A DNA stretch of 64,000 bases from Paenibacillus sp. LHD-38 (GCF_031157315.1 NZ_JAVIFU010000026.1:1-64000), one strand, 5' to 3'. Positions 52,483 through 62,068 are shown, counted from the stretch's first letter. The notes: generated by a model not told the origin, from the sequence alone. Numbers and translations: made by a program.

Positions 52483-53525
52483 GCATTCACCTCGTACCGT
52501 TTTGTTCCGGTATAAACTTTTATCATTTTTCCGGCTATCCCCTGCCAGTCCAGTTCTGCCAATTTTTTTGAAATGTGCTTCTCTACCTCGTTCATATTCA
52601 TATTTACCGACATCGCCAGCGCCTTGCGTAACCCGTCCGGGTCAGCAGGATCGTATAAGATTCCGCATCCTTCGGAAACATATTCGCTGAGCGAACCGAG
52701 CTTGGGCGCAACGACTGGCTTATAATGAGAGAGAGCCAGAATCGCGCTTCCGGAAGTTGTAATCTGGTTATAAGGCAGAACCATAACATTGCCCGCCTGT
52801 AAATAGTCGACAAGTTCGTGATCATCCACAAAATGAGGATAAACTTTGATTCTGCCGTCATTAATCGGATCGATATAATCCAATGTATAACCGGTATCCA
52901 CTTTTCCCGCTATCAGCAGTCCAACGGAGTCCGACTTGACCGATAAAAAAGCTTCGACTAGCTTCTCAATTCCTTTATAAGGGTTGATTCTGCCGATAAA
53001 TAAGAATAGGAACTGTTCCGGCGGAATGCCGAACCGCTTACGGATATCCGTCCCTTTGCCGACATATGCGTCAACGTAATGGCCATGCGGTGTAACAATC
53101 AGCTTATCAGAGCTCACCCCGAATGTTTCGATAACCTCTTGTTTTACCGTTTCACTCATGACGAATCCTTTGTTGCAGACTGACAAAATAAACTTTCGCA
53201 TCATATAATCCCATTTCGTTTTGCCTGTCGAATGCGGCCAAATATTGTGAACGGTCCAAAACAACCGTACTCCCCTTACTTTCAAAAACAAAAGAAGTCC
53301 GGAAAATAACAGCGACTTCACGATCGTTAGGGGGAAATTTGACGCCTGATACGAATAACTGGGCCAATGCATATGGACGATGTCTCCCTTTGCAGGTTTA
53401 AGGGTGTTCTTTGTATCGTAATGTTCCACCTGCAGACCGTTATCTTCGATGGACTTTGTCAGCAATTCGGAATATTTGTTATATTCGCTAACTTTAGGCC
53501 ACATGTAAACTGTTGGGTTACTCAT
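52479..53525 (-). CDS. Family 4-type glycosyltransferase
   Basis: 348 residues, GT-B fold. N-terminal FWTVHNIWPHSTGK and C-terminal FIGRINPYKGIEKLVEAFL plus SGSAILALSHYKPVVAP are typical. The start at 53525 gives an 8 bp overlap with the flippase stop, with AGCAGG upstream. Sugar specificity unknown. Confidence 0.88.
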   Translation of the reverse strand: MSNPTVYMWPKVSEYNKYSELLTKSIEDNGLQVEHYDTKNTLKPAKGDIVHMHWPSYSYQASNFPLTIVKSLLFSGLLLFLKVRGVRLFWTVHNIWPHSTGKTKWDYMMRKFILSVCNKGFVMSETVKQEVIETFGVSSDKLIVTPHGHYVDAYVGKGTDIRKRFGIPPEQFLFLFIGRINPYKGIEKLVEAFLSVKSDSVGLLIAGKVDTGYTLDYIDPINDGRIKVYPHFVDDHELVDYLQAGNVMVLPYNQITTSGSAILALSHYKPVVAPKLGSLSEYVSEGCGILYDPADPDGLRKALAMSVNMNMNEVEKHISKKLAELDWQGIAGKMIKVYTGTKRYEVNA

Positions 53526-54891
53526 CCATTCCACCTGCTCTTCCAGCTCTTTTAATGATCTTTTTTTCTCTCAGACGCCCGATTAAAAAGCGGAAATCGT
53601 CTTTATCAAAAAGCATACCGGCAAACCGCACCTTAAACACGACCCGCATCGCGGCTATCGTGATCAGCATTCTCACCAGCGCACCGATTAATAAAGATAG
53701 GGCAATTCCGTTCAGACCGTATAAAGGGGTAAATACAAAGAATAGTCCGATTGTAATCGCAAGTGCTATAACCTGCCTGATTAGTACGAGACCGGGACGA
53801 CCCAATGCGTTGAACGAAGCTGCCAGAATCCATGAGCCGCCCCCGAGAATGCATTCTATAGAAAGAAGATAAAACGCGGTGCTGGCCTCCAGAAATTCCT
53901 TACCGAATAAAATTCCCATCAGGAATTTGCCGATGAATATACTCGGTACGACCACGATCGTCATCAGAATAAGTGACAATCGGAAAGCCCGGCCAACCGT
54001 TGAGATAATCTTGTCCTTATCTAGCCCTGTCAATTTCGGAAAGATGACGTTCGAGATGGCCATCTGTACCGTATTGAACACGCGGGACAGCGCATAAACG
54101 ACGCTATACAAACCGAAATCCCGCGGCGTGAGCAGCGATAATATAATGATTTTGTCAAACTGCGAATACAAGGTTCCCAGCAGCTCGACGCCAAATACCC
54201 TGCTTCCGTAACCGAACAATGACTTGGCCGCCGCCCGGTCAACCATACGTTTGAACCAATCGATTTTCAGCTCGCTCCTCAATTGGAACAAAGACAAAAT
54301 GACGACCAGCAGCGTCGTGATCAGGTAAACGAACGAAGCAGCGTGGATATTCAGCACTCCAGTCATAAAGAGTACTAAGATGCCCGCCAAATTAAAAAGC
54401 GGAACAAACAACCTCACACCGTTATAGATTTTGAAGTTGTCCGTGCTTTGCGCAAGCGCCGCAATCAGATTGACCGCAAGCAGCAGCGGCAGCGTAAGCA
54501 CTGTGTACCATCGGGCGGTCTGAATGACGTCTACAGAATAGTTGCCCAGCCAAGCCGGAAGATAGATCCATGAAATCACGCCGACAATTATGCTGATCGA
54601 GAGTTGGAACAGAAAGCCTGCCCTGATGTATTCCGCTCCTTTGCCGGCATGCTGCTTCATGTTGTAAATAAGGGAAGTGGAAAGTCCGAATCCAACAATC
54701 CCTACTAAGAAGGTCGGCCAGAACAGAATCGCTGAAAATTCCCCTTTGCCGGCGACGCCGAACATTCTTGCCGTCACGATGGAGGTCAGCGTGGTTATGA
54801 CCATCACCATAAAATTGGTTGCGCTTGTGCGCATAATCGTTTGAACAAGACCATTCCCTTTTAATACTTTACGGATTGCCAATTGTGCCAT
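53518..54891 (-). CDS. wzx: Polysaccharide flippase (Wzx-like)
   Basis: 457 residues with about 12-14 membrane helices, MOP superfamily. LVQTIMRTSATNFMVMVITT, then VTARMFGVAGKGEFSAILF, and GYGSRVFGVELLGTL are typical of Wzx proteins. Moves the undecaprenyl-linked repeat unit across the membrane. The C-terminus is basic (RLREKKIIKRAGRAGG). Confidence 0.9.
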   Translation of the reverse strand: MAQLAIRKVLKGNGLVQTIMRTSATNFMVMVITTLTSIVTARMFGVAGKGEFSAILFWPTFLVGIVGFGLSTSLIYNMKQHAGKGAEYIRAGFLFQLSISIIVGVISWIYLPAWLGNYSVDVIQTARWYTVLTLPLLLAVNLIAALAQSTDNFKIYNGVRLFVPLFNLAGILVLFMTGVLNIHAASFVYLITTLLVVILSLFQLRSELKIDWFKRMVDRAAAKSLFGYGSRVFGVELLGTLYSQFDKIIILSLLTPRDFGLYSVVYALSRVFNTVQMAISNVIFPKLTGLDKDKIISTVGRAFRLSLILMTIVVVPSIFIGKFLMGILFGKEFLEASTAFYLLSIECILGGGSWILAASFNALGRPGLVLIRQVIALAITIGLFFVFTPLYGLNGIALSLLIGALVRMLITIAAMRVVFKVRFAGMLFDKDDFRFLIGRLREKKIIKRAGRAGGMDE

Positions 54892-54894
54892 AGA

Positions 54895-56145
54895 CTACCT
54901 TCCCACATCGGCCTTTATTTTTTTTCTATTTGAAAAAGTCTTCTCCGATTGTGCAGTACCGGTTACCTGAGTCAGTACCGATTTATATAATTCCGAATAC
55001 CGTTCAAGTTGCGATTGTTTGGTGAAATTGCGGCTATGTTCCAGACATTGTCTTTGAATCGTTCGTTTTTCTTCAGCCGAGAAGGAATAATATTCCTTTA
55101 ACTTATCTTGAATCGCTCCTGAACTTCCCGGTGCAAACAGATGACTGCGATTCAATACGACGTCCGGAATTCCTCCTACTGCAGAGGCGTATACGAGCGT
55201 GCCGACTTGATAGGATTCGATGATGACCCGCCCGAAAGGCTCTTCCCAAATAGAGGGAACCACTGTGACATCTACCTGGGCCATAAGCTCCCGCGCCTCT
55301 TTCGGCTTCACTTTACCGGTGAACACGATGCGGCCGTCATTCCGGCACGATTCCGAAAGCTCCTCTTTCAGCTTGCCTTCCCCGCATACATATAGCCGCT
55401 CAACCATCTCTTTCGGTAACGAGCGGACAGCATCGATTATTTCACGAACACCCTTCTCCGGTTCGATTCTGCCGAAATAGCCAATACGCAGCGCCTTACG
55501 CTCGAAATCTTTCTCTCCCGCGGCGATGTCGCCATCCACTACGTTCGGAATGACCAGCTTTTGAGCATTCGGAAACAATCCCGCCGCTTCCGTATGACGC
55601 TTTAAAATATGCGAAGATATACCGACAACCGCGGATACCCGTTTGCTGAATCCAAGAGAAGTCAGCTTGTATAACCCCGCAATTAGTGGATTGGATATCG
55701 GCGAGCTGACAGGCGAGATGAGCGAGTAATCTCTTAATGTATGAACGATCGGTACACCCGCTTTGAAGAAAGCAGTCCATATCCCAGCCCCGAAACCGGA
55801 CAAATTCTGAGTATGAACCAAATCAGGTTTGATTTCCTTCAATAGCTTCGTCACAGTCGCGATTTGCACAGGATTATAAAAATCGAGAAGTCTGCGAGCC
55901 ACCTTATGCAGCGTGCCGTGGTTTTCCGAATCGCCGATCCAATACAAATTGTTGTAAGGAACACGATGAACCGTAACCCCATTAATCAACTCAGACGTTA
56001 TACCGGCGTTTCTCTTTTGCCCTCCAGTCGTAAGCACGTGCACATCAGCTACTGTATTAAGTGTTTCGGCTAAGATTTGAGTCGATATTTCCGCACCGCC
56101 AATAATATGAGGGCTGTACAAACTATTTACAATAACGATCTTCAT
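54895..56145 (-). CDS. Family 4 glycosyltransferase
   Basis: 416 residues. GT-B fold: YSPHIIGGAEISTQILAETL, HTLRDYSLISP and the donor site GYFGRIEPEKGVREI and EEPFGRVIIESYQVGT. The start at 56145 is set by an ATGA overlap with the polymerase stop. Sugar specificity unknown. Confidence 0.9.
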   Translation of the reverse strand: MKIVIVNSLYSPHIIGGAEISTQILAETLNTVADVHVLTTGGQKRNAGITSELINGVTVHRVPYNNLYWIGDSENHGTLHKVARRLLDFYNPVQIATVTKLLKEIKPDLVHTQNLSGFGAGIWTAFFKAGVPIVHTLRDYSLISPVSSPISNPLIAGLYKLTSLGFSKRVSAVVGISSHILKRHTEAAGLFPNAQKLVIPNVVDGDIAAGEKDFERKALRIGYFGRIEPEKGVREIIDAVRSLPKEMVERLYVCGEGKLKEELSESCRNDGRIVFTGKVKPKEARELMAQVDVTVVPSIWEEPFGRVIIESYQVGTLVYASAVGGIPDVVLNRSHLFAPGSSGAIQDKLKEYYSFSAEEKRTIQRQCLEHSRNFTKQSQLERYSELYKSVLTQVTGTAQSEKTFSNRKKIKADVGR

Positions 56146-57509
56146 GCCTTTCGTCTCCATTCGCTATAGATGGGTCTAGCGGGAATTATCGGACCTTTAC
56201 CCCTAACGGGCATACGCACAGGCATTCCGGTACGTATGGCTTCCGTTTCGAACCCCCCCCCGCGGATGAACCCGAACAACAACCAGAAATCCAGAAAAGC
56301 ATATGAATCAAAATTCATTACGAGTGCGATGCATAACGCAAAAGCGAATTTCGAATACGAATTTGCCCCACAGCTGCGAAAAATCGAAACCAGAAATCCT
56401 CCAAAAAGGATAACCCCGATAAGGCCTTCCTCAGCGAACACCTTCGACACCATATTTCTTGACGTTGCGTCATAGGGATTAATAAATACCAGATCGTGCA
56501 CTTCACTGAATTTCAATCCGCTGCTGAAATACTGCTGTAGGAGGGAGGCAAATTCCGTATAATAAAAGCCGCCGCCTACTCCAAAAATCGGATGTCTGGC
56601 AAATTCTAAAAAACCGATGGCCGGAAACACCAGCCTGATAAAAAATGAATTATCATTATTTATTAATTGTTTGAAATCGAACTGAAACCGCTGCGTAAAA
56701 TAGCCGCTTACCTTGAACGTTTCGATCAGATAAGGCACGCCTACAACAACAACAAAGGCGCAGACTGACAGAACGACCAGCATCCGTCCCCTATTCTTGT
56801 TCGTTACCAGTACATAAATAACCAGCGCAGTCAGAAGCACGGTGTAAGCGTAAGCGGAGAAGGAAAGTACCATAAGCAGCACAACAGCGATAAGCAGATG
56901 CATCTGCTTTCGGAATCCCTGTTTATACAAGAAGAACATGATTAGCCCGCCGCTCAGCATATGGATCGCCGCCCATGAAGGCTCGCCCGACAGCATCTGA
57001 ATTCTCCGGAGGTACACTTTATCCGCGAATAGTCCCGTAAAGGCTCCGGAAAATCCGTTGCGGATGAAAAATGCATCGACTAGCTGCAGAAAACCGGCTG
57101 CAAGCGGAGGAATAAAGGCTATAGCAATACTTTTAGCGATGCCGCTTCTAATCTCCGGATCTTCTTTCGCTTGTTCAGCGACATATACCGTTACCCGGTA
57201 CATAGACAGACCAAACAGAAGCGTGATAATATGCGACGCACTGCTGGCGATATCACCGTTTCTCGTTGCCACAAGCAAGGAATGCCCAATGCTGTACATC
57301 ACGAAGATGAGAAAGAATGCATCCCCCTTCTTGAACCTGAAGTCGGTAAACAAGAGGAGGACGGAAGCAAGGAACATCGGAAACATGGATACAGGCCTAT
57401 AGACCGAGAATGGTATATATGGCAAGCTGTCGTACGTCAAAAGCATCAGGGATAACATAAATAGCGCAATAACAAGATTTCGAATAACCAACACCTGCTC
57501 TTTGCGCAA
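56142..57509 (-). CDS. wzy: EPS polymerase (Wzy/O-antigen ligase-like)
   Basis: 455 residues, about 11-12 membrane helices, with a large outer loop (about 240-330; FFIRLVFPAIGFLEFARHPI, FGVGGGFYYTEF) as in O-antigen polymerases. The start is a TTG at 57509. A run of nine G (C9 at 56253-56261 on the plus strand) lies near the 3' end and encodes RGGGF; slippage there would change the last ~30 residues and break coupling with the next gene. Confidence 0.85.
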   Translation of the reverse strand: MRKEQVLVIRNLVIALFMLSLMLLTYDSLPYIPFSVYRPVSMFPMFLASVLLLFTDFRFKKGDAFFLIFVMYSIGHSLLVATRNGDIASSASHIITLLFGLSMYRVTVYVAEQAKEDPEIRSGIAKSIAIAFIPPLAAGFLQLVDAFFIRNGFSGAFTGLFADKVYLRRIQMLSGEPSWAAIHMLSGGLIMFFLYKQGFRKQMHLLIAVVLLMVLSFSAYAYTVLLTALVIYVLVTNKNRGRMLVVLSVCAFVVVVGVPYLIETFKVSGYFTQRFQFDFKQLINNDNSFFIRLVFPAIGFLEFARHPIFGVGGGFYYTEFASLLQQYFSSGLKFSEVHDLVFINPYDATSRNMVSKVFAEEGLIGVILFGGFLVSIFRSCGANSYSKFAFALCIALVMNFDSYAFLDFWLLFGFIRGGGFETEAIRTGMPVRMPVRGKGPIIPARPIYSEWRRKA

Positions 57510-57514
57510 TTGCC

Positions 57515-58771
57515 CTACGATAGAATCAACTCCAGATTTTTACGGGTCACGGAGCTGCTGAAATGATGGGTCACGTAACGGATCGAATTGCGCGATACTT
57601 TTTCGTTTATCTCATCGTTGTCCAATAATAGGAGTACATTTTGTACCATCTCCTCATCCGTTTCACAGACGAACAGATCCTCATGATTAATTGCATTGAT
57701 GCCTTCACTGCCGATCGGATTGGTTACGACCGGTACTCCCCAAGACATCGCCTCGACGATCTTCGTTTTAATTCCTGTGCCAAAAAGCAGCGGAGCGATC
57801 ATTAGAGCGGCATCGCTTACGACCCGCTTAACGTTATCCACTTCCCCGGTTACGATAATGTCAGGATAGGTCTCCTGCAGCTTAAGCACTTCGGCAGTCG
57901 GGCTTTTACCGACGATATAGAACTTTGCTTTCGGTGCCTGCTGTTTTATCTTGGGCCATATCTGCTCACAGAAATAAACGACGGCGGAGCTATTGTGAGG
58001 GATGTCCATTTTCCCTACAAAGACGATCTTGTTCCTGTCGTACAACCTTGGATTCCCCGTCATTTTCCTATCCGGGTCGAATCTCATCGGGATGCCGAGA
58101 CAAGAGCGATGACTGACAATTTGCCGGAAGCTCTCCGCTTCTTTGGGAGAAGTAAAGATAAGATGTTCGAAATTTTGGGCTGCGCTTTTCTCGTACTTGT
58201 GCAGCAGCTTGCTTTCGAAAGCGACAAGCCATTTTTGAATGAACTTCAAATTTGCAAACCGCTTGATGCCGGATGGGAGCTTGTCCGAGAAGCCGCCGAA
58301 TATGGACGGAATGTACTGAAACCACTGCAACTGCCGTTCATAACGCAATGACAGCAGATCATCGTAGCTGAGCACCTTTTGCGAGGTTCCGTCCGAACGG
58401 TATTCCGCTACGCGCACCATATCGTAAAAGATGAATTCCGGCTGCTCTTCCTCGATCTTTTCTTTGATCAGCCGATGCGTTCTCCGGGAGTAATAAACGG
58501 ATACTTGCAGCGGCCACCTTTGCATGAGCAAGGAATAGACCAGCACATTGAACAGCTTCTCGGCCATACCCGGCAATTCCAGACTCACCAGGCGAGAAAT
58601 CGCATCCGGCTGATCCTTCAGATACTTCTTGTCATCAACAAATGACAAGTTCACAATCTGGCATTCAGGATAAATATCTTTGATTTGCCCAATGTATTGC
58701 TGAAGCAGATTTTTTCTGCCGTCCGTATTTGGAAATGGCAGCCTGTTCGTAATAAACATCATCTTTTTCAT
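57515..58771 (-). CDS. Family 4 glycosyltransferase (Stp1/GumH-like)
   Basis: 418 residues. N-terminal FITNRLPFPNTDGRKNLL; donor site IVFVGKMDIPHNSSAVVYFC and MIAPLLFGTGIKTKIVEAMS with GVPVVTNPIGSEGI. Typical GT4 enzyme of EPS loci; may add an early sugar since it follows the priming transferase gene. ATG at 58771 follows AAGGCGG. Confidence 0.9.
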   Translation of the reverse strand: MKKMMFITNRLPFPNTDGRKNLLQQYIGQIKDIYPECQIVNLSFVDDKKYLKDQPDAISRLVSLELPGMAEKLFNVLVYSLLMQRWPLQVSVYYSRRTHRLIKEKIEEEQPEFIFYDMVRVAEYRSDGTSQKVLSYDDLLSLRYERQLQWFQYIPSIFGGFSDKLPSGIKRFANLKFIQKWLVAFESKLLHKYEKSAAQNFEHLIFTSPKEAESFRQIVSHRSCLGIPMRFDPDRKMTGNPRLYDRNKIVFVGKMDIPHNSSAVVYFCEQIWPKIKQQAPKAKFYIVGKSPTAEVLKLQETYPDIIVTGEVDNVKRVVSDAALMIAPLLFGTGIKTKIVEAMSWGVPVVTNPIGSEGINAINHEDLFVCETDEEMVQNVLLLLDNDEINEKVSRNSIRYVTHHFSSSVTRKNLELILS

Positions 58772-58783
58772 TCATTTTCCGCC

Positions 58784-59449
58784 TTAGAAAGCATCTTTTG
58801 CCCCAAGGAGCACTTTGAATGTCTTGAATATGATTTTCAAGTCAAACCCAACGCTCCGATTTTGGATGTACTTCAAGTCCAGCTCAACCATTTCTTTAAA
58901 ACTTAATTCATTACGGCCGCTTACCTGCCAAAGTCCTGTACAACCAGGTTTAACCGTTAAACGCAGCTTGTCGTAATCTGTATACTCCGCAACTTCCCTT
59001 ACAAGAGGAGGTCTTGGGCCAACCAAGGACATTTCGCCCCGGAGCACGTTGATCAGCTGCGGGAGCTCATCAATGCTTGTTTTCCGTATGAACTTCCCGA
59101 TTTTAGTAATGCGCGGATCGTTCTTCATCTTGAACATAGCGCCTTCAATTTCATTCTGAGCGAGCAGATATTTAAGCTTTTCTTCCGCATTGCTAACCAT
59201 GGAGCGGAATTTATACATCCGGAACGGCTTCTCGTTCTTGCCGATCCTTGTTTGATAGAATAATACGGAGCCTTTCGGATCCTCAAATTTAATCAAAATA
59301 GCAATGATAACAAACAGCGGACTTAACAGAATCAATCCAAACAGCGAACCGGTTACATCAATGGTACGTTTGAACACCGAATTCAGGGAAAACCTATAGT
59401 CATTAGGAGTGTTCAATACCACTTCATCGCGATATTGCGGATTCATCAT
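58784..59449 (-). CDS. Priming sugar-phosphate transferase (undecaprenyl-phosphate)
   Basis: 221 residues of the bacterial sugar transferase family (PF02397), short form. One re-entrant membrane helix (SLFGLILLSPLFVIIAILI), then FRMYKFRSMV, RKTSIDELPQLINVLRGEMS, LVGPRPPL and GLWQVSGRNELSF. Transfers the first sugar phosphate (probably glucose or galactose-1-P) to undecaprenyl phosphate. Starts 2 bp after galU. Confidence 0.92.
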   Translation of the reverse strand: MMNPQYRDEVVLNTPNDYRFSLNSVFKRTIDVTGSLFGLILLSPLFVIIAILIKFEDPKGSVLFYQTRIGKNEKPFRMYKFRSMVSNAEEKLKYLLAQNEIEGAMFKMKNDPRITKIGKFIRKTSIDELPQLINVLRGEMSLVGPRPPLVREVAEYTDYDKLRLTVKPGCTGLWQVSGRNELSFKEMVELDLKYIQNRSVGFDLKIIFKTFKVLLGAKDAF

Positions 59450-59451
59450 GG

Positions 59452-60357
59452 TTATTCACCCCCTATGCCTATTAATTGCTGTTTCACATGCTCCCGTTCC
59501 AACAATTCTCCAAGCTCGCTCATGAGCTTGTGTCGAAGTTCGTTATTCCGGAGCGCAAAATCGACCGTTGTCATAATAAAGCCGTGTGTTTCACCCACAT
59601 CATAGCGCTTGCCTTGGAAGTCATAAGCGTAAACACCTTTATCCATATTGAGCTTTTGAATCGCATCGGTCAGCTGAATTTCTCCGCCTGCGCCAATCTC
59701 TTGCTCCCCTAAATAATCGAATATATCCGGGGTCAGAATATATCGGCCCATAATGGCCAAGTTGGATGGAGCCTGTCCTAGAGGCGGCTTCTCCACAAAA
59801 CGGTTCACTTGATACAGACGGTCCATCTTCTCGCCAGGATCGACAATCCCGTACCGGTCTGTCTGATCCGCACTGACGGTTTGAACGCCGATGACCGAAC
59901 GTCCGGTACGCTCATACTGCTCGATCAGCTGCCTGATGCAAGGCACTTCGGCTTCTACGATATCATCGCCAAGCAGAACAGCGAACGGTTCGTCTCCGAT
60001 AAAATTGCGTGCGCACCATACGGCGTGCCCGAGCCCTCTCGCTTCTTTTTGCCTTATATAATGAAGATTTACATTGGAAGATTTTCTTACTTTTTCTAAA
60101 ATATCAAGCTTTCCTTTACTCTCTAAGGTATATTCCAGCTCAAACGCAATATCAAAGTGATCTTCGATCGCACGTTTACCTTTACCAGTCACAACGATGA
60201 TGTCTTCTACCCCTGATTCAATGGCTTCCTCTACGATGTACTGAATGGTGGGCTTATCAACGATTGGAAGCATTTCTTTCGGCATCGCTTTCGTCGCCGG
60301 CAAAAACCGGGTACCAAGTCCTGCAGCAGGAATAATGGCTTTTCTCACTTTTTTCAT
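59452..60357 (-). CDS. galU: UTP-glucose-1-phosphate uridylyltransferase
   Basis: 301 residues. PAAGLGTRFLPATKAMPKEM and VDKPTIQYIVEEAIESG are the nucleotide-binding signatures; EKPPLGQAPSNLAIMGRYIL is also typical. Makes UDP-glucose, the substrate of the dehydrogenase at the far end of the operon and of glucosyltransferases. ATG at 60357 follows AGGGTGA. First gene after the structured RNA and terminator. Confidence 0.95.
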   Translation of the reverse strand: MKKVRKAIIPAAGLGTRFLPATKAMPKEMLPIVDKPTIQYIVEEAIESGVEDIIVVTGKGKRAIEDHFDIAFELEYTLESKGKLDILEKVRKSSNVNLHYIRQKEARGLGHAVWCARNFIGDEPFAVLLGDDIVEAEVPCIRQLIEQYERTGRSVIGVQTVSADQTDRYGIVDPGEKMDRLYQVNRFVEKPPLGQAPSNLAIMGRYILTPDIFDYLGEQEIGAGGEIQLTDAIQKLNMDKGVYAYDFQGKRYDVGETHGFIMTTVDFALRNNELRHKLMSELGELLEREHVKQQLIGIGGE

Positions 60358-60410
60358 TTGATTTCACCCTATCCTATTTATATTTTTTTTATTCGCATTG
60401 TACCGAGATG

Positions 60411-60463
60411 CTAAAAATGCGAGCTATGCTTTCCTTGTCTGAGAGCATAGCTCGGATTTTTAG
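60411..60463. terminator. Strong terminator inside the EPS operon, upstream of galU
   Basis: CTAAAAAT and CGAGCTATGCT pair with AGCATAGCTCG and ATTTTTAG (60411-60430 with 60444-60463, one mismatch), so it works in both directions. It would stop transcription from cpsCD before galU unless overridden, which fits an antitermination RNA just upstream. Confidence 0.88.
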
Positions 60464-60493
60464 AAAAAAACCCGAGGTAAAATAAAGATTGCT

Positions 60494-60597
60494 AGGGCAT
60501 TTAACCCTTCCTCACGTCACGCCCTTGACGATAAACGTCTAAGGTCCTTTGACCCACAGCATGACCGAGTGCCTCCGGTGATAGAGGTGCAGGAGGC
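60494..60597 (-). ncRNA. Structured leader RNA, candidate EAR antitermination element
   Basis: Between the tyrosine-kinase gene and galU, with no ORF. Four short helices are visible: GCCTCC/GGAGGC (60571-60576 with 60592-60597), GGTC/GACC (60543-60546 with 60551-60554), GACG/CGTC with a five-base loop (60527-60539) and AGGGC/GCCCT (60494-60498 with 60521-60525). In Bacillales the EAR RNA occupies the same place (after the second gene of the eps operon) and lets RNA polymerase pass later terminators. A terminator follows at 60411-60463. The identification rests on position, size and helices; the family consensus was not checked. Confidence 0.6.
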
Positions 60598-60639
60598 ATT
60601 ACCTTCCAAACCAACTAGCTATTATTCGGTATAATGACG

Positions 60640-61332
60640 TTAAGCCTCGTTGCTAGCTCCGTAATAGTAGGAATAGGAATCCGAATGATTTCGGTTAATG
60701 TTATTGAGAACAACGCCGATAAGATTGGCTTGCACATGCTCGAGAGAGGTCTTCGCCTTGAGCGCAACTTCTTTTTTCACTTTTCCCGAATCGATGACAA
60801 GAACGACGCCATCGCTTTGGGTCGCAACGATTTGAGCGTCCGTTACGGACATGATCGACGGTGTATCGATGATGATCACGTCATAGGTTTCCCTCAACTT
60901 CTCAAGCAGCGCCCCCATATGATCCGACGATAGCAGCTCTGATGGATTAGGCGGATTCGGGCCTGCGGCAATGACCGACAGATTCTCCGTATTCGAATGC
61001 TGGATGACATCCTTCAGCTCTTGTTGATGGAACAAGGCGGACGTCAAGCCTTTATGGTTGGATAGTCCAAAAATGTGATGCTGCGCCGGTTTTCGCAAAT
61101 CCGCATCGATCACCAGCACCCGTTTGTTTGCATGAGCGAAAGAAACCGCCATATTGGCGCATGTTATGCTTTTCCCTTCGCCCGGTTGGGATGAGGTGAC
61201 CATAATGATCTGCAGTTTATGGTCGATCGTCGAAAACTCGATGTTGGTCCGCAGCATCCGATAACCTTCGGATATTGGCGAATTTGGGTTTCTTTCCGCA
61301 ATAAGGTTCCATTTACGTATCAAGCGAGACAT
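60640..61332 (-). CDS. CpsD/CapB-type tyrosine kinase (EpsB-like)
   Basis: 230 residues. Walker A TSSQPGEGKS (48-55), Walker A' VLVIDADLRKP (72-82), Walker B-like VIIDTPS, and a C-terminal tyrosine cluster SYSYYYG (Tyr220, 222-224) that is autophosphorylated in the family. It works with the membrane modulator CpsC to control chain length and export. ATG at 61332 follows GGGAGGGG, and the gene overlaps cpsC by 20 bp. Confidence 0.92.
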   Translation of the reverse strand: MSRLIRKWNLIAERNPNSPISEGYRMLRTNIEFSTIDHKLQIIMVTSSQPGEGKSITCANMAVSFAHANKRVLVIDADLRKPAQHHIFGLSNHKGLTSALFHQQELKDVIQHSNTENLSVIAAGPNPPNPSELLSSDHMGALLEKLRETYDVIIIDTPSIMSVTDAQIVATQSDGVVLVIDSGKVKKEVALKAKTSLEHVQANLIGVVLNNINRNHSDSYSYYYGASNEA

Positions 61333-62068
61333 TGCTTCCCCTCCCGGCTCTTGGTGTTAGCTTGGCTTTGCTGCCCCGATCTATGGCATCACTCTCTTTA
61401 AACTTCGGAATCGATGTCAGTACCGGAACCCCCAGCAGCATCTCGATGTCTTCTTCGTTCTTGATCGTGTCATCCAAATATTCCAGAAGGAAGGAAATGC
61501 CTACGCCCGCCATTAAAGACAGTATGAGTGCGACGGCAATATTCATAATCGGATTCGGAGCCATCGGGCCATGCGTCTCTTTCGGATCGGCTTGGTCCAA
61601 GACGGAAACATTGTCAACCTTCATCAGCTCAGGAACCGATTTTTGAAAAACGATCGCAACGGCGTTGGCGATATTGGCTGCCTTCTCATAGGAGTCTTCC
61701 CGGGCGGTTATGGTCATGATCTGCGTTTCATTAACCGAGCTGACGGTTACCTTGCCAGCGAGCTCTCCGTACGTCTTAGCAAGCTCCGGATACTCATTGA
61801 TGACTTTTTTCATCATACGTGGCGTTTTAATGATTTCTTTGTAGGTTTTGATGAGTCCGATCGTGGAGTTAATGGAGCCTACGTCTATGCTTGGTTGCAT
61901 CGAGCTGCTGCCCTTGTAGTCGTTGACGATTAGTGTAGCGGAAGCTTGATACTGCGGTTCGATGAAGTTGAAGGAGTAAATGCCGATGGTCAGACAACTT
62001 ACTGAAATAATTAAAGCAATCCATAAAAGTCTTCTTTTGATGATCATCCAATATCGTTTTAATTCCAA
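61313..62068 (-). CDS. CpsC/Wzz-type chain-length modulator (EpsA/YveK-like)
   Basis: 251 residues with two membrane helices (about 13-33 and 175-195) around an outer domain; the Wzz proline-rich signature is near PKETHGPMAPNP. It activates the CpsD kinase and sets polymer length. TTG start at 62068 behind CGGAGGAA. Confidence 0.9.
   Translation of the reverse strand: MELKRYWMIIKRRLLWIALIISVSCLTIGIYSFNFIEPQYQASATLIVNDYKGSSSMQPSIDVGSINSTIGLIKTYKEIIKTPRMMKKVINEYPELAKTYGELAGKVTVSSVNETQIMTITAREDSYEKAANIANAVAIVFQKSVPELMKVDNVSVLDQADPKETHGPMAPNPIMNIAVALILSLMAGVGISFLLEYLDDTIKNEEDIEMLLGVPVLTSIPKFKESDAIDRGSKAKLTPRAGRGSNVSLDT

Noticed and set aside
60494..60640. Cyclic-di-GMP or other known riboswitch upstream of galU
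   Set aside because: No GEMM core or other riboswitch signature seen; location and the downstream terminator fit the EAR element better.
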